DNA from: Vulcanimicrobiota bacterium
GTDB taxonomy: Bacteria > Vulcanimicrobiota > Vulcanimicrobiia > Vulcanimicrobiales > Vulcanimicrobiaceae
Length of the DNA: 7,095 nt
Direction: 5' to 3'
NCBI GenBank assembly: GCA_019237435.1
Contig: JAFAHB010000307.1
Span: forward strand, 1 to 7,095
Part shown: piece after piece, positions 5,844-7,095 of the stretch
Numbering within the stretch: the first letter of the stretch is position 1
Layout: each line of letters opens with the position of its first letter
Notes under the pieces: model-generated
Database searches by the model: none
Told to the model about the DNA's origin: nothing
The model's input: only the letters and a program-made list of their open reading frames with translations
Program-made: the position numbers and the translations under genes

Positions 5844-6158
5844 ATGGTACATGCAGTTCTCCTCGCAGTGCTGGCGCCGACGGGATCGGCGGGCCGCATG
5901 GCCCCCGCGATGCCCGCGGTCGTAGCGCCGGCAACGCGCAGCACCAACCCGGGCACGGGCGCAGTGCCGCCGCCTCGGATCACTCCGGTCGATCAGCCGG
6001 ACGCGGCGACGCGACACACCAACCCCGGCACGGGCGCAGTGCCGCCGCCTCGTATCACTCCGGTCGATCAGCCCGACGCGGCGACGCGACACACCAACCC
6101 CGGCACGGGCGCAGGCCCGCCGCCTCGTATCGTTCCGGTCGGTAATCCCCCTGCCTAG
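5844..6158 (+). CDS. Small proline-rich tandem-repeat protein, unknown function
   Basis: A 104-residue protein I do not recognise. Residues 1-17 (MVHAVLLAVLAPTGSAG) are hydrophobic and may be a signal peptide, but no Lys or Arg precedes the core, so export is uncertain. From residue 34 it is built of a 25-residue unit, TNPGTGAVPPPRI followed by TPVDQPDAATRH, present as two full copies (34-58, 59-83) and a shortened, diverged last copy (84 on). APATRS just before the first copy resembles the unit's end. The repeat is Pro/Gly-rich and likely disordered or extended, as in wall-spanning or surface proteins. Coding in this frame is supported because the three base differences between the two full copies are all synonymous here, whereas at least two change amino acids in the long minus-strand reading frame. 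GGTGG at 5826-5830 is a weak, distant ribosome binding site. A strong terminator follows 26 bp after the stop. Confidence 0.62.
   Translation: MVHAVLLAVLAPTGSAGRMAPAMPAVVAPATRSTNPGTGAVPPPRITPVDQPDAATRHTNPGTGAVPPPRITPVDQPDAATRHTNPGTGAGPPPRIVPVGNPPA
5943..6142 (+). repeat. 75-bp direct tandem repeats, about 2.7 copies
   Basis: Copy 1 spans 5943-6017 and copy 2 spans 6018-6092, differing at 3 of 75 bases. Copy 3 starts at 6093 and diverges after about 50 bases. The copies are contiguous with no spacers, so this is not a CRISPR array. The 75-bp period keeps the reading frame, so gain or loss of units would only change protein length. Confidence 0.93.
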
Positions 6159-6184
6159 TTTGTAACACACCGCAACGATAGCAC

Positions 6185-6229
6185 GCGCCTCCCGGCGAGT
6201 GACAAAAAGTCGGGAGGCGCTTTCTCTTT
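6185..6229 (+). terminator. Rho-independent terminator after the repeat-protein gene
   Basis: GCGCCTCCCG at 6185-6194 and CGGGAGGCGC at 6211-6220 form a perfect 10-bp GC-rich stem around a 16-nt loop, followed directly by TTTCTCTTT. It lies 26 bp after the stop of the repeat-protein gene and points rightward. The opposite strand has no T-run after the stem, so it should work in one direction only. Confidence 0.85.
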
Positions 6230-6254
6230 CTCGCAGGAGTATCTCGTGTCGGAC

Positions 6255-6259
6255 AGGAG
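6255..6259 (+). promoter_or_regulatory. Ribosome binding site of the esterase gene
   Basis: AGGAG lies 8 bases before ATG 6268 and fixes that start. Another AGGAG at 6235-6239 precedes GTG 6246, but that GTG opens a different frame without a hydrolase sequence. Confidence 0.7.
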
Positions 6260-6267
6260 CGTGCGAT

Positions 6268-7095
6268 ATGCGCGCGTTACCTGCGATGATCGCCGCCCTC
6301 ATCGTTGCATTCGTGGGTGCCGCGCCGGAGAATCTCGCTGCTACGTTGCGCGCGGTAGCCGCTCGCTACTATCAAAGCGCCGGTCAAGTCGCAGCCGTCG
6401 CCGGACGCGACGCGACGATGGATTACTACGATCGCCTGCTCGATGATGCCGAACTCGTGAGCCAATCTTCGGCTGATCCCCGTTTGACGCAGCGGTGGCG
6501 AGAGAGCGCAACGGCTGCATCCCAGCTCGACTTGAGTCTCGCCATGCAACTGATGGAGCGCTCGTATCCGCCGATGGCTTCGATTCGGGGACTTGGCGAG
6601 TCGCTCGTTCGATCGTCGAAGGACGGGACGATGCAGCCCGTCTCGGTTTACGTGCCGACGCAGTATTCGGCGCCGAAACCGGCCGCGCTGATCGTGTTCC
6701 TCCACGGGAATCAGGAGACCGAATCGCAGTTGCTCTCTGCGCCGTATTTACGAGAGCTCGCCGAAAGCACCGGTACGATCGTCGTGGCGCCGTACGGTCG
6801 CGGGGCTTACGACTTCCGCGGCGCCGAGTCCGACGTCTACGATGCGTTTGACGCCGCGAGCCAAGCTTTTGCGATCGACGCGCGCAAACGATATCTCGCC
6901 GGTTACTCCATGGGCGGGTTCTCCGTATTCTCACTCGCGCCGATCCATCCCGACGACTGGTCGGCCATCATGTCGATCGCCGGCTCTCTGCTGCAGTCGC
7001 GCGCGTCGCAACTGCTCGTTCGAATGCCCGCTAACGTACGGTACTACATCTTGACAGGCGCGCTCGACCGCACGGTGCCCACGCTCTGGCCCACG
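6268..7095 (+). CDS. Secreted alpha/beta-hydrolase (esterase/peptidase-like), 3' truncated by window edge
   Basis: The frame from ATG 6268 stays open for 276 codons to the window end. Residues 1-18 (MRALPAMIAALIVAFVGA) look like a signal peptide, so the protein is probably exported. Residues 20-115 form a mostly helical N-terminal part I do not recognise. The hydrolase fold starts near residue 122: VSVYVP (125-130), LIVFLHGN with the oxyanion His146-Gly147, IVVAPYGRG (171-179), and the nucleophile elbow GYSMGG (212-217) with Ser214. ILTGALDRTVP contains Asp267, a good candidate for the catalytic acid. The catalytic His must lie beyond the window. The pattern fits the esterase D/feruloyl esterase/prolyl-oligopeptidase-like group acting on ester or peptide bonds; the substrate is open. 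It starts 48 bp after the terminator of the repeat-protein gene, leaving little room for its own promoter. Confidence 0.85.
   Translation, partial: MRALPAMIAALIVAFVGAAPENLAATLRAVAARYYQSAGQVAAVAGRDATMDYYDRLLDDAELVSQSSADPRLTQRWRESATAASQLDLSLAMQLMERSYPPMASIRGLGESLVRSSKDGTMQPVSVYVPTQYSAPKPAALIVFLHGNQETESQLLSAPYLRELAESTGTIVVAPYGRGAYDFRGAESDVYDAFDAASQAFAIDARKRYLAGYSMGGFSVFSLAPIHPDDWSAIMSIAGSLLQSRASQLLVRMPANVRYYILTGALDRTVPTLWPT

Noticed and set aside
5943..6142. CRISPR array
   Set aside because: The 75-bp copies are contiguous with no unique spacers and maintain a reading frame.
5811..6302. 163-residue minus-strand frame across the 75-bp repeats
   Set aside because: Arg-rich composition typical of an antisense shadow; base differences between repeat copies change its amino acids but are silent in the plus frame; it would also cross the terminator.
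6246..6446. GTG-started 66-residue frame with its own AGGAG site
   Set aside because: It overlaps the esterase in another frame, is Arg/Ser-rich and has no recognisable content; the hydrolase frame has motifs and its own ribosome binding site.

Overview
This GC-rich window (about 60% G+C by eye) comes from a bacterial chromosome. It has closely packed genes, weak Shine-Dalgarno sites, GTG starts and overlapping gene ends. Gene content (a secreted WPLFGFDPARS-type PQQ-like propeller, a monofunctional proline dehydrogenase, a VIT/CCC1 transporter) would fit an environmental lineage such as Candidatus Eremiobacterota. That placement is a low-confidence guess, because no rRNA or marker gene is present.

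Layout, left to right. (1) The start of a DHA2-type MFS drug exporter runs leftward off the window (1-152, minus). (2) A two-gene unit diverges from it: a proline dehydrogenase family enzyme (223-1155), then a DapA-family aldolase/lyase (1152-2018) overlapping it through GTGA. (3) A secreted PQQ-like beta-propeller protein (1968-3437, minus) converges on that unit and overlaps it by 51 bp. (4) A two-gene membrane unit diverges from the propeller gene: a VIT1/CCC1-type metal transporter (3525-4265) and a DUF318/ArsP-like permease with a His-rich loop (4265-5344), sharing one base. (5) A four-TM small membrane protein (5307-5720, minus) converges on the permease and overlaps it by 38 bp. (6) A small proline-rich protein with tandem 25-residue repeats (5844-6158) is followed by a strong intrinsic terminator. 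(7) A secreted alpha/beta-hydrolase esterase (6268 onward) is cut by the right edge.

Three points deserve attention. First, the dehydrogenase carries Ser where proline dehydrogenases have the active-site Tyr (PutA Tyr540), as eukaryotic hydroxyproline dehydrogenase does. Its only operon partner is a DapA-family enzyme lacking the DHDPS carboxylate-binding Arg. Together they suggest the first and last steps of 4-hydroxyproline breakdown. Second, both convergent gene pairs overlap at their 3' ends, and an inverted repeat lies at each overlap. Third, the small repeat protein is shown to be coding by its repeat copies: all three differences between its two full copies are synonymous in one frame only.

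No gap between genes exceeds about 125 bp. No tRNA, rRNA, CRISPR array, insertion sequence or integrase was seen.
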